From Antedon mediterranea (lineage: Eukaryota > Echinodermata > Crinoidea > Comatulida > Antedonidae): 64,000 nt of DNA. The notes beneath the pieces were generated by a model, which was not told the origin of the DNA, made no database searches, and saw nothing but the letters and a program-made list of their open reading frames with translations. Positions within the stretch are counted from its first letter, which is position 1, and each line of letters opens with the position of its first letter. Below, piece after piece: positions 24,334-36,284 of the stretch. The stretch is from the NCBI RefSeq assembly GCF_964355755.1, contig NC_092673.1, positions 33,985,648 through 34,049,647 of the forward strand, written 5' to 3'. The position numbers and the translations under genes are program-made.

Positions 24334-25213
24334 GGGTAGATGTACCAGACCTCGGCAATGTGCCAAACCTTGGCAGGTTGTATTTATATTAGTTATAATT
24401 AATTAAATAATTGATATTTTTGTTTATCTTAACATATAATATACTTTATTTATAGGTGGTAAATATAAACCACCGATCGTTTACTAGACACCAGCGAAAC
24501 ATGTCTGCCAGTAGCCATAAAAACTGAAACCTGAAAACCGGAAGTGACATTTCAGCAAAATAGACAAATGAGCTAACACCTGACTGTTCCATTTAAAGTT
24601 CCAGGGCATGAAAAATTACACACGAGGGACACGTCTGGGATTGAAATAGGCTCCTACTGTAGTGTAGCAACATTCCAGAATATTCCATTTTCAAACCAAT
24701 GAAAAAATATAGGGTTTATGAGGGGTGTTAAGATGTTTGGTTGATAATTATAAATATGTGCCAGACTTCGGCACCTAACGGAAATAACTAATTAAATTAA
24801 ATTATTTGCAATGTTGTTTATTAAATTTTATTCAAAATATAATTGTTGGTAAAATAAATTTAATATTGCTGTTTTTTGACTCATTTATTTCACATCTGGC
24901 CATGGCTAGGCCTAGCCTAGCTAGGCCTACTATTTCATCGACGATCGATTGCGCAATCGCTCGCGCGTAATTCCAGGGCTTGCTTGGGCAGCAGCGTATG
25001 CCGAGGATTGGCACACACATGCCGAGGTTTGGTACATAAATAAAAAACACATTTTTTATTATTGTTTGTTAATTATAAATATTTATTTAATAATTCACAC
25101 TGTATTTACTACTTATATAAATACTAAAAACTCTACCAAAAAATATTTTGTGATGCTTTTAAAATATACACGTAAATAACGAATTTCCCTGTAACCTGCC
25201 GAGGTACCCTAGG
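24334..25213. repeat. Segment bounded by mirrored CTCGGCA motifs (intron 1 of A)
   Basis: Left edge: GTACCAGACCTCGGCA then TGCCAAACCTTGGCAGG. Right side, in mirrored order: TGCCGAGGATTGGCACA, TGCCGAGGTTTGGTAC and CTGCCGAGGTACCC. A further TGCCAGACTTCGGCACC lies between. The arrangement suggests a non-autonomous DNA element with subterminal repeats. The interior includes a TAGGCCTAGCC tract. Ends are not exact. The gene B copy is split by a later insertion. Confidence 0.35.
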
Positions 25214-25926
25214 CCTATATGCTTAATAAATTTAAAGATGTATTGTCCCTTGAAACACAAAAAAAATGAAGGTCTAAATATTATAAATTTAAATTGGCCA
25301 TATCAAAGTAAATATTAAAGTTATTCACTTTAAGTCAAAAATTCAAGCCAAAACCAACAAGTTTACGTAATTAACAGGTAAATTAGTTTGATTAAATTTC
25401 GTCTGGAAAATCGTCGCGAGCGAAAGTAAACAAAGATTTCAAACCATGAGTACGCATTATGCATATGCTAATTACGATTGTTTACAACTCGTCACGGTTG
25501 AGAAGGTATTTTCACACAGATCGTGAGGAAGTTTTATGATTATGCATACAGAGTAGCCAAACAAGCGCGTTTTATTATGGGATATGTTTTGATCGAAAAC
25601 TTTGACTGGAAGTCAAAGTTATTTTTTTAACAAAAAAACGTCTGTATTTTAGTTAAATGACTTTTTTTTCGACAAATTTTTGGTGATAGTTAATAACTAT
25701 TATGATACTTCAAAATGACCCACCTTTTTTCGAAATGTGTTATTTTTTATTTTTTTGGAATTAGTCAAAGGGACAATACATCTTTAAACATGGACGAACA
25801 AATTAGTTTATGAGGTGTGAGGTAAATGCAAAATATTTAGAAAACTTTACATGATTTAGGCCTATAGGAACTATTGGATGATATTACAGAACAGCGGTAT
25901 GTAAAACACAAAAAAGGCATACTTAC

Positions 25927-26072
25927 AATTTACTGATTTAACTTGTACCATCAAGGTTACGATTTACTTGCAAAGGAGGCTCAGGAATCTTGATGAACAG
26001 CATATACATCTTGAATGCTGAAAGCAAGTTGTGTTGTCCATGCCACCAGCCCGAGCCGCTCCTTACTGAATG
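25927..26072 (-). other. Untranslated exon 1 of gene A
   Basis: The exon is inferred from a TATA box at 26096-26104, a plausible initiator (TCATTCAGT) about 27 bp downstream and a strong donor GTAAGTAT at 25926. It contains several short ATG frames, including a 23-codon one starting MYMLFIKIPEPPL, all closed before the donor. The block from donor to TATA box is kept in A, B and C, although C diverges just upstream of it. The transcription start is approximate. Confidence 0.55.
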
Positions 26073-26095
26073 ACAAATCGCTACAACAAGCAATA

Positions 26096-26104
26096 CTTTA
26101 TATA
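26096..26104 (-). promoter_or_regulatory. TATA box of gene A
   Basis: TATATAAAG on the minus strand lies about 27 bp upstream of the inferred start site and is identical in genes B and C. An ETS-like CGGAAGTG lies about 100 bp upstream in A and B. Confidence 0.6.
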
Positions 26105-26596
26105 CTCACCCGATTCTCGTACGGTTCATGTCTAACATGCAACAAGAAACTGCTGCGCTGTTTAATGTCAAGCAACAGTAACAGGCCCGTCCATACACGG
26201 AAGTGTCACTGTTTAGTCCAGTCAATCTACGATTTTTGGTGGACAAAATTGCAATAAATGATTTTATACACTTATTTGATAGATAAAAATACTATAAACG
26301 TCTTGTAAAAAGTTTACCAAAATCGGACAACAGAAAATGTGTATTTAAAGTAGAAAAGTGTCGAACTTTGTTTTTTGTTTTCTTCCGCGATGTGTTCAAC
26401 GGTTTACCTAATTAGCATAAAATTCATTGTCCCTGATTTAGTTAATAGTCAGGTCATCTAGGTCACCACCTCTGTTTTGGTCATCGTTTTTGTTGTGTGG
26501 GTAAACACATGGGGCTATCGGGTCGGGGCCTACTAACTGGAGCGTAGTCGCTTTTTTGTTTATTTTCACTTGTTTATTATGCATTTTTATAATTAC

Positions 26597-26723
26597 GGGA
26601 GGGGGTAGGCAGTGATCCTTACATAAGGGGGAGGGGGTAGGCGGTGATCCTTACATAAGGGGGAGGGGGGGGCAGGCGGTGATCTTTACATAAGGGGGAG
26701 GGGGTATACGGTGATCTTTGACT
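26597..26723 (+). repeat. G-rich minisatellite upstream of gene A promoter
   Basis: There are four units of about 32 bp with pattern GGGAGGGGGTAGGCRGTGATC followed by CTTACATAAGG, the third expanded in Gs. The multiple G runs per unit could form G-quadruplexes on the plus strand. It sits about 500 bp upstream of the TATA box. The copy before gene B has two fewer bases in the longest G run. Gene C lacks it. Confidence 0.75.
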
Positions 26724-27310
26724 AATTATTCAATCGTAGATTGACTGGACTAATGGCCTTGCCTTGTTTATTAAGTTTATCATGGTTAATGGTATAAGGC
26801 CTTACTTAAATCTAAGAAGATACATTCTTTTTTTGTAAAGAATATTTAGATACTATCAAGGCCAACATGGTTGGGACAGAGCTAAGAATGAAAGCTTAGT
26901 CCCCGGAAATTATGATACGAAATATATAAGTCTTCAGGACCAGCCATACAATGGTGATTGTTTCCCAAGAGTGAGACATGCAATGCACGTGACGGTAATT
27001 GAACAAAACAAAATTATGAAATACAAACAGAGCGAGCACACAAAAGCCTAAGATAAGATAAGATAAGATAACTTTTATTGATCCTCAAAAAGGAAATTCA
27101 TTGCTCGTCATATTAACAAAGAAAACACTATAAAAACAAATATAGCATAAAACCATTCATATAAAAACATCTAAAAATTTACAATATAAAATTATCTTCT
27201 TGACTTCCTGTTGTACTGGATGATACCGGAGGGAATAAAGGATTTAGCAAATCGATTTGTTTTCACACCGAGGAGCCTCAATCTACCACTTGGATTAAGT
27301 TGGTCTATTA

Positions 27311-28464
27311 TCACACTTTGTGGAGAGGATGAGAGGCATCCAACTCAATGCGTTCGAAATCTTTCTGGAGGTGTTCTAGGTGCACATCGGTAAAGGAAGG
27401 CAGTTCCAGACCAATCATTTTACCAGCCCGACGGATGAAAGTTTCAAGGCGTCCTTTATTCCCTCCGGTAACATTACCAGCCCAACAGGAGAGGCAATAC
27501 GTCCAAACACTACATATAACGGATCTATAGAACGAAAGTAACATCAAATCACAGGAGTTAAATTTATATAAAGTTCTCATACAATACATTCTGGGACTTA
27601 ATTTTTTGCTGATGAAGTCTATATGGTCTCCCCAACTCAGTTTATCATTGAAAACAATTCCTAGATACTTGTACTGGTCAACAATTTCAATTTCTTTACC
27701 TTTGATAGTGATTGGTTGAAAATTAAATTTATGTTTAGTCCTAAAATCAATGATCATCTCCTTTGTTTTTGATGCATTTATTTGGAGATAATTATCGTCA
27801 CAAAATTTAACAAATCTTTGTATTTCGCTACGATAATTTTCATCATTGTTTGAAACTATGAGACCAATAGTACTAGTGTCATCAGCGAATTTAACAACGG
27901 GGCAAAGCTCATCATTTAAAGATCTGTAATCCGCCGTATACAAGGAATATAATTTAGGTGCGTTGACAGTACCCTGAGGAACACCGGTGTCAGAGGTTAC
28001 GATTTCTGACTTAACACCATTAATATTAACAAATTGTTTTCTATCACAAATGAAATTTAAAACTAAACGAACAATCGGACGGGGAAACTCCATATTCAAC
28101 ATTTTGTCTGCTAAGATATGGGGTTGTATGGTATATTAAACGCAGATTGAAAATCAAAATACATAATACGTGCCGAGTGGCCTTTCTTTACATTATCTAG
28201 ATGTGAATACAATTTATGTAATTTAAAATAAATCGCATCACTGGTACTACGGAGTGATCGGTAAGCAAATTGCAACGGGTCTAACACTTTTTCAGCATAA
28301 GGTTGCATAATTTTTAAAATAATACGTTCCAATATTTTCATCGCGACAGACGTGAGTGCAACGGGTCTCAAATCATTCATGCTGTTAATCTTAGGTTTCT
28401 TAGGTACCGGTATTATGCATGAAAGTTTCCAAATATCCGGGAACGCATGATAAGAAAGACACAT
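27311..28464 (-). pseudogene. Reverse transcriptase fragments of LINE copy 1
   Basis: Two frames, 28464-28111 (117 codons) and 28102-27311 (263 codons), together cover RT fingers/palm to the C-terminal part. The first has LRPVALTSV and the FDFQSAFN motif. The second has TGVPQGT, the catalytic FADD box (KFADDTSTIGLI) and the downstream CxxC-like tail (SVWTYCLSCWAG). A frame break just after FDFQSAFN separates them. The element cannot be autonomous. The break is shared with the other copy. Confidence 0.85.
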
Positions 28465-29387
28465 ATTGAAAATAAATGTAAATATACCATCAAGGTGATT
28501 GGGATTCTATCCGGCCCAGCAGCCTTCGATGAATTGAGTTTCATGAATTCGTTATGTACATCAGAAATGCTTATACTAAATTTGGGATCATCTTCAGTCA
28601 CCCGACACAAGCTAAATAGAGCCTCTCTTTCTTTTTTAAAATCATGAACATTAAAACGGTTATAAAATTCATTTAACTCATTAACATATTGCACAGTAAC
28701 ATTCGGAATCGAGGTGGGTGTATTACCACCGTTTGTGTAACCACTCATAAGTTTCATTCCCTGCCAAACTTGTTTCATATTATTAGACCTGAAGTTATGT
28801 TCAACTTTTTTCCTATAAATGTTCTTCTGTTTCATTATTTCAGATTTAATCTCTCTAGTCAATATTTTCATACGATTAGAGTCGCCCATCTTAAAGGCTT
28901 TACGTTTCTCACACAACAGTAATTTAACGCCTTTCGTGATCCATGGCTTGTTGTTAGGGTAGATTTTCACTTTTTTAACTGGAACGCATTTATCAATACA
29001 AAAGTTTATGTACGAGCTCACTGCATAAGTAATACTGTTCAAATCTTCATCCTCCGTAAAAATATCCCAATCGGTAGATTCAAATTCCGCTATCAGGGCT
29101 TCCTCGGCTTCAGGAGACCATTTACGTACATTAATAATTTTTGGTTGGCATGTCTTATTTAACGGGCGATATTTAGGACTGAGTAAAATCAAATTATGAT
29201 CAGATTTGCCCAAGTTCGGTAGTGGGGTCGAAATATAGGCATCCTTCACACTAGAGTAGCATAAATCAAGAATCGCGTTGTCCCTCGTTTTACATGTAAC
29301 ATGCTGATGATAAGTGGCCGTTGTTTTCTTTTGTTTTCTACTTACTAATTGTAATATTTCTATAATTAAAACAATTACAATTATCAC
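28413..29387 (-). pseudogene. Endonuclease end and RT linker fragment of LINE copy 1
   Basis: This is 324 codons. After a short non-homologous start it shows NAILDLCYSSVKDAYIS and LPNLGKSDHNLI, the C-terminal end of an AP-type endonuclease, then KPWITKGVKLLLCEKRKAF and SSKAAGPDRIP, the entry to the RT domain. The frame then shifts and appears to have lost some residues relative to the usual spacing before MCLSYHAFPDIWK in the next frame. Confidence 0.8.
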
Positions 29388-29842
29388 CTTTGATAATTAT
29401 AATGTTAAATTTCAACTATCCAGATGCGAATTTTAGGTTGGGTTTTAAAAAACTTGACTTCATATGCTTCAATTTCGAAGATCTGCTTAAAACATATTTA
29501 TTTATTTATTCTACCATAAACCTTTATTCACAACATAATATTAGTAGGCCTACAATACAATATCTTGCATGAAACGAATATTTAAAAGTACACTATAATG
29601 TGTAACGGTAGAATTATAATTCTAATGTAAAAAATTAACAAAATAAAAATTGAACAGTGTTGTGTGTTGATCGCGAATACCATATTTCCCACAGCACATG
29701 TGCACACTCATTTGCATAACAAACGAACGGCATACCAAACTACGATGAGATAAAATTTAAAAAAAAAAAAAAATTTTTATATTAAAATAAATTGAGGGCG
29801 CTAAACATAAAATTTAAACCATAGCCTTAACTCTATTCCACC

Positions 29843-29913
29843 GACCAGCGTGGGAATCGAACCCACGGCATACGTGTGTCAACACGACGCTCAGACGACT
29901 GAGCTAACTGATC
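29843..29913 (-). tRNA. tRNA-like gene, position 34-36 GAC (copy 1), possibly non-functional
   Basis: A 71 nt cloverleaf candidate. The acceptor arms GATCAGT and GCTGGTC pair at all seven positions (two G-U). The D arm is GCTC/GAGC with A box TAGCTCAGTCG, and the T arm GTGGG-TTCGATT-CCCAC is perfect. The anticodon arm is poor in standard register and pairs better as CGTG/CACG with a 6 nt loop. By position the anticodon would be GAC (Val). This suggests a tRNA-derived SINE head or a pseudogene; a real tRNA cannot be excluded. There is an identical copy at 46596. Confidence 0.45.
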
Positions 29914-30007
29914 ATTTTGGTTTTAGCAAGGTTAATAGGATATTTATGACGTAATGATCATATAATACACGTATAAATAGACTATTAATTATCAGCTTTT
30001 TAGTCAT

Positions 30008-30077
30008 GTACCTGGTGGCGTAACGGACAATGCTTAGTTTCGAGTGCTATCCACTGGGGTTCGAATCTCGACGGATA
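30008..30077 (+). pseudogene. tRNA-like element with pol III boxes (copy 1)
   Basis: An A-box-like TGGCGTAACGG and a B box GGTTCGAATC are 35 nt apart and followed by an 8-nt T run, as in a pol III unit. The acceptor and T stems pair only partly, so it is more likely a SINE head or decayed tRNA. It lies 95 bp from the tRNA-like gene on the other strand, and both are duplicated at 46.6-46.8 kb. Confidence 0.4.
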
Positions 30078-30240
30078 TTTTTTTTAATGAATATTCTTTT
30101 TTTTTTAAAGAAAGATGTGTGACACTGTATTGTCGAACATGTATGGTGCCATACCGGTAGGTATTCAAGTATGCTTAATCGATGTAAAAGTACTTGTAAA
30201 ATAATAATTCATCAATTCTCTTCTTTTTTTATCTCTATTG

Positions 30241-30345
30241 TCTTTTTAGTCGCGTGGACGCGACTCTATAGTTCACTATGTCGGTCGGTCGGTCGGTCGG
30301 TCTGGTATCACTATGCGTTTTAGCACGCGACTTATGGCTGTTGGC
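30241..30345 (+). repeat. (GGTC)n element with hairpin, copy 3
   Basis: The AGTCGCGTGGACGCGACT hairpin is followed by CTATAGTTCACTATG, (TCGG)n, TGGTATCACTATGCG and GCACGCGACT. It is the reverse complement of the elements near 14.6 and 15.3 kb. The array has one or two TCGG units more than the duplicate at 46999. Confidence 0.6.
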
Positions 30346-30399
30346 CTTGTTTATTATAAGTCAAAACTCCGTCTGGAACCCAGACTAAATATAAGCCAG

Positions 30400-32460
30400 T
30401 ATTGCTCTGTATATAAAGTCTATTCTACGTGGTCCCCATGTCTTGTCAATCTGTGGCAGCCTCATCGTAAAACAATATCGTTTTAGAAACAATTTCAATA
30501 ATGTCACAAATAAAAAAAAGTAAAAGTAGGCTGTAATTTATTTTTTATACATCTATTATTTTAATGCTCTGTAAACATACATCATACTATAAAGCATTTA
30601 ACTAAAACATATTGTGCCCAAAAGTTTTAAAATAGTAATTAAACAGTTCACATCATGCATACATATTCTGTTTTCTTTTTTTGCACCTTTTCCTATTTGA
30701 CCTCTTTTCTAAACCCGGGATTACTTCCGAATGCTAAAAAAACACATAAAACAATTCTCTTAACTACAGTACATACTTGGTTTCCTTAATAAAAAATTGC
30801 TCAATTTACCCAGCAATAATAAGCCAATACAGTATTTTGGTACTTTCTATGTGCACGTACATAATATTGGTACTAAATCATCTATAACGTTATCTTATAA
30901 TGTAACAGTAAATTGGTTAGTTTTAATCATTAGCAGGCATATCTGTATTCAATCAAATATTTCTATGTTCACCTTAATGTTTAAAGTAACTTGTTTATTT
31001 TCTGTAGACACACTATTAGCAAGCAAGTAAAATATAATATTCAACTAAAATATTACAGCTATTTATAATATAATTTTATTCTTTTACATATCCCACTATA
31101 TTAATGATAAAAAATAAAAAAATAAATAAGACTCATAATTACCATAAATCATGATGAAATATTATAATGTGTTTTCTAATATAAATGAATGATTAAAATG
31201 ATTAGTGCAAAGTTTTATGCAATAATTCGCATAATTTATATTCTAAACAAAGTATTTATTCTTAATTTAATTACACTACGAAAATAAAATTATTTAGATT
31301 TAAAATGCGAGAAATCAATGCAAATTGTAACATGTATTAATACATTGCAAATATTATTCAAATCAAACATTTATTTCTTTCAAAGCAAATGTAATTTTAA
31401 CACCTTGTTTCCTTTTTTGGTTCTTAAAGAATTAAAAAAAATGAAAGAAGAACCTTTGAACCTTATTTTGGGTAAGTGATAAATAATTGAGATAATAATC
31501 TTAAATAAATCAGAAGCAAAAATATTGATAACAAACAAACAGAAACGACACCGAAACAAAAGCACAACAGGAAAAAAACAATTAAAGGGCAAAAAAACAG
31601 AAAATGGGAAAACAAAGGTTGATTGACTGCATTATCATACAGAGATGAAAATTATACGAAGGTTATGGGAAAAGCTCTCTTCGATATGCAATTATTGATG
31701 TAAATACGCAAAATATTCCACAAAGAACCACTAAATCTGATATTGTGCTGGGACAAGATTGTGCTGAGGAATATGTAAGTTAAGGGACGAAAATAAAGTG
31801 CCATTGTGAACTAGAAAAGAGGTATAGCGCCAGTTAAAATGTTGGATTGATAAGAACTATATTGTACTAATTTATATATGAAAGGATGATGCTACTGTAC
31901 AATAAAGTGTGCAGATAATATTGATTGAAATAAAAAAGAAAGTCTAAAAATGATACCAAATTTTCCAGGTTTGACCAAAACCAATGTTAATGCTCAAGAA
32001 TTTAAATTAGCATTTTCTATAGTAATTTTAATTTATTTTGCCCAGGTTCCTTATTAAATTTGGTACATTGGAGTCTGTTAACGTTTAATGAGATTTTGTA
32101 GTAATAACATAACATTGAAGTTTAGCTAGAGACATGGTCTATGGTGTCGAAGCTTCCGAAGATCGATAAATGTATAGATATAAAATTCATTATTTTGTAA
32201 AGCATCCACGTTGTTATTTTGTGAATTACAAGAGAGAATTAGATTGCGGTGTCACATCCTTTACGAAAACTGTATAGATTATAGGAGAGATTGTGTGTTT
32301 TTAATGAAAGAATACAGTACATAGACATGTTAAACATATACAGGGGTTTAATTACAAGTAATCTCCATTCTCCCCAATAAGTTTGCTTTGGGTATATGTA
32401 CGGTAACTATCACTATTATTATAGCATTCTTTTAGGATATCACATAAATTACAATTCACT
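30400..32460 (-). other. 3' flank of gene B
   Basis: The distal part, about 30400-31000, is homologous to the 3' flank of A (16.3-17.2 kb). The rest, 31031-32460, has no match near A but is repeated downstream of C. No protein-coding gene is supported. Several AATAAA/ATTAAA words on the minus strand could serve as the poly(A) site of B, but none stands out. Confidence 0.45.
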
Positions 32461-35400
32461 TTAATGATCAAACTGAACTTCTCTTCTAGAACACTCTCTG
32501 ACCATAGCATTCTTCACCTCAAATGATAAATTACAATTATGCATATTAAGCATACGCAGCATAGGACAAATATTGAATAAAGATGTACCATCAATTTGAC
32601 TGAAATTATTGTCACTTATATCCAGTTTAGATAACAATACCAAGGCAACATTTCTTGAACCCTCTCTGATTGTATCATTCATCACCTCACTTGATAAATT
32701 GCAATTATGCATATTAAGTTCATTAATATGAATAACGCGGATTAAATATGTCAGTGAAGCAAAATCAATTTGACTGAGATTATTATCGCTTATATCCAGG
32801 TTAGCTATTGTCAATGTAACTCCTCTATCAGAACACACTTTGATCGTAGCATTGATCATCTCACCCGATAAACTGCAATTATGCATATTAAGGTGACAGT
32901 GATTATGAAAGCTGCTGATTAAATATGCCAGAAAAGCACTATCAATTTTACTGAGATTATTATCACTTAAGTCCAGTTTATAGAATCCAAATTTAACACC
33001 TCTTCTAGAACACTCTCTGATCATATCATTCATCACCTCACCTGATAAATTGCAATTATGCATATTAAGGTCATGTCGATTATGAATAATACTAATAAAA
33101 CATGTCAATGAAGCACCATTACTTAGACTGAGGTCATTATCACTAATATCCAGGTTAGCTAATGTCAATGTAACTCCTTTAACAGAACACTCCCTAATCA
33201 TATCATTCATCATCTCACCTGATAAATTACAATTATGCATATTAAGGTCGTATAGATTATGAATATTGATAAAAATAAATGACAGTGAAGCACCATTTAT
33301 TTTACTGAGATTATTATCACTTAAATCCAGTTTAGATAAGGTCAATGTAACTCCTCTACTAGAATACTCTCTGATCATATCATTCATCAACTCACCCGAT
33401 AAATTGCAATTATGCATATTAAGGTCATGTGGATTATGAATAATGCTAGTAATATATGCCAGTGAAGAACCATTGATTAGACTGAGATCATTATCACTTA
33501 TATCCAGTATAGATAATTTCGAGGAAACTCCTTTTGTAGAACACTCTCTGTTCATCATATCTTTCATCACTTCAGCTGATAAACTGTATTTATCCTTAAG
33601 GTCATATCGATTATAAAAAACATTGGTTAGATAAGATGCCGCCATTGAAGTACTATCCATTTGACTGAAATGAATATCATTACCTACTTTCACGGTAACA
33701 TCTACACTAGAACTAGAACTGGTTATGTCATTCCTCTTAAATGATATACTATAACCACCCTTAATGTCATCTAGATTAGAAAACAAATTGGTTAAAGATG
33801 ATATTGAAGCGCCATCGATTTGACTGAGAGTATCACTAGATACTTTAAATGTAACATCTTTACTGATCATATCATTCATCACCTCACATGGTAAACTGCA
33901 ATTATGCATGTTAAGGCTGCACTGACTAATGTTGACTAAACATTCAAATGAAGCACGATTGATTTGACTGAGATTATTATCACTTATATCCAGTTTAGAT
34001 AATGTCAAAGTAACCCCTCTTCTAGAACACCCTCTGATCATATCATTCATCACCCCACCTGATAAACTACAATTATGCATATCAAGGGAATATCGATTAT
34101 CACTACTATTCATTAAATACGCCATTGAAACACCATCAATCTGACTGAGATTATTATCACTTATATCCAATTCAGATAATGTCAATATACCTCTTCTACT
34201 AGAACACACACTGACCATATCATTCATTACCCCACCTGATAAACTGCAATTATGCATTTTAATGTTACTAATATTGAATAAAGATGCAAGTGAAGCACCA
34301 TTAATTTTACTGAGATCATTACCACTGATAACAAGTTTATTTAATTGTGAAAATATTGGTTGCTTTCTGACATGTATTACTTCACTTGATCGAACTGATT
34401 TACTACAATGTTGTGATACTATATCATTCAAAATGGTACCTGTAAGAGCATCAGGCTTTGCAATGAAACATTTCAGTTGTGGAGAATTTGTTAAAATATG
34501 AACTAGTATATGTTCAGCAGTTGGATGATAAATGGTAAGGTGACTTATATCATATTTCATGTTGTGTTTTTCACATTCATCTATCACATAACTCATACAA
34601 TCTCCACCAATCCTTTCCAAAATTTTACTTTGATCTGACACAGCAATTAAACTGTGGGCAAGTACTTTCCCTTTTTCCCCAGATGGCATATTATCACAAA
34701 ACCTTTCATTAATTATGGGATTATGGATATCGTGAATTTTTCTCATAAGATAAAATAAATTGTTTGTATCTACACTTACATTTGGTTGTTGATAAGTGAG
34801 AAAGATTCTTAATGAGTTACATACAGAATTCATTATGTCTAACTGTGTGACATGATCCATAAGTTCATTTTCTACATCCTCCAAATGCTCTTTATTAAGC
34901 ACCCATTTTAAAAGCAAAATTAAAGAACGATATGTTGGAAATCTATTTGTGATCCAATGTTTCAAAAACATTGTAGCACCAGAACCAAGAAATCCAATAG
35001 CAAATTCATGTGTCATTTTTAAATGTTCACTTTCTCTTATATTCTCCCATTCTTCATCCCCTAATGTTGAAAGTAGCAAATTATTACTCTCACTCTCCAA
35101 ACTAACTAGTTCACACAGTTTGTATAGGTAAAACCCAACCAATGATTCTACTATTAACTTATGAGGAGCCGTATACGTCTTTGCCAATTTAGACTTTTTT
35201 AAATGCGTTTTGTCTTCATATACAAACCCAAGTTCTAGAGCAAGTGTGTCGTCTACTTTATCTCGTATAGCTATAGTATGTAAATCAGTTTTGATAAATG
35301 AAAGTTGATTATTCTTTAATCCGTCATACATACATTTTCCTAACAGAAGCATTGAAGTTAAATATTTCTCTGGTATTTCTTCAAAAGCTGGGATTTTAGA

Positions 35401-36284
35401 AATGTTATCTTGTCTGTTAAACTGATTCAAGATACATAGGAAAAAAGCTTTAAATAGATCTGCTTTGTCAGTTGGAAGGTGTTGCTCTTCTTCCCACATA
35501 AAACAAATTGAGAGAAGCAACATCGGATTTTTACACATTTGATACGCCACAATAGTAACTCTCAATTTTTCAATAAGAGAATTTCCTAATTCTGGTTTTT
35601 CAACCTGTTGAAAATATTGTGTAATATACTTTGTTACATTTTCGTAGTCGAATCCTTTGACTTGCACATGTACATTGCTGTTCTTAATGTATTCATCTAT
35701 ATTTATTGAACGAGAAGTAACTACTACTAAACTTCTTTCTAATCTTTGCTTTTTAAAAAGACGCAGTGGGCTTTTGTTTTGAAATCTTAATTCATCTAAA
35801 CCGTCTAAAAGCAATACAATTTCATCAGGATGATCCATTATAAATTTCTTGATCAATTTTGGATCTTCTGCTAGATCTGTTTCTAAGCTAAAGTCGTCAA
35901 GTTCAATTTCCTTTAGAATTAAATCTAAGATATTTCTATCTTTGTCTAAATCTCTAATATTGACAAGAAACAATATTTTACCTTTAAAAATTTCAAATGA
36001 TTTTTTAGTAGCCCAGTTGTACGCAAAGTACCTTAGTAACGTTGTTTTACCAATACCTCCCTCACCACTGATAAGAACTCTGCATTCAGGTGTAGATTCA
36101 ATTTTAAGTATAACGTCCTTTAATTGTAATTTTGTAGGTTTATCTCCTGCCTTTAGTAAAACCAGCTCGGTGAACATGTCAGCTATATCTACTTCAAATG
36201 CAGAATTCATGATTTGTGGTGTAAAACGATTACAATTGCGGTACAACCTTTGTTGATTGGTTAGCAGATAGTGTCTTATTTTAT
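32461..36284 (-). CDS. NACHT-LRR exon of gene B
   Basis: A single 3824 nt exon starting at G|AT after TTTCAG. Its first residues, DKIRHYLLTNQQRLYRN, are shared by A, B and C. NACHT motifs: ISGEGGIGKTTLL, IVLLLDGLDEL, VVVTSRS and NPMLLLSICFMWEEE. The C-terminal array has about 11 double LRR units of 53-59 residues with consensus LDISDNNLSQIDGASLAYL then LNMHNCNLSGEVMNDMIREC. Units 3-5 are degenerate (a serine run, missing HNC), and units 6-10 are very alike, which suggests internal unit duplication. The stop follows REVQFDH. Confidence 0.92.

Larger units (their letters stand above)
27050..29390 (-). mobile_element. 5'-truncated Rex1/CR1-like LINE, copy 1
   Basis: This is a non-LTR retrotransposon remnant. 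In 5' to 3' order it has the last part of the endonuclease (TLDLCY-type region, GKSDHNLI), a linker with PWITKGVKLLL, reverse transcriptase blocks (SSKAAGPD, LRPVALTSVAMKILERI, TGVPQGT, KFADDTS) and the 3' UTR. It ends GAGGATCAATAAAAGTTATC followed by four TTATC units, a microsatellite tail typical of Rex1/CR1-type elements. The 5' end is missing, so no first ORF or N-terminal endonuclease remains. The exact left limit cannot be fixed, because the only other copy here is its duplicate. Confidence 0.85.

Noticed and set aside
24939-24965. CGATTGCGCAATCG palindrome as a regulatory operator.
   Set aside because: A single 14 bp palindrome inside a putative repeat element; no further support.
26597-26723. 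Regularly spaced units as a CRISPR array.
   Set aside because: Adjacent units with no unique spacers, in an animal genome; it is a minisatellite.
29843-29913. A confident functional tRNA-Val call.
   Set aside because: The anticodon stem does not pair in the standard register and the element is close to other repeat pieces, so it is listed as tRNA-like only.
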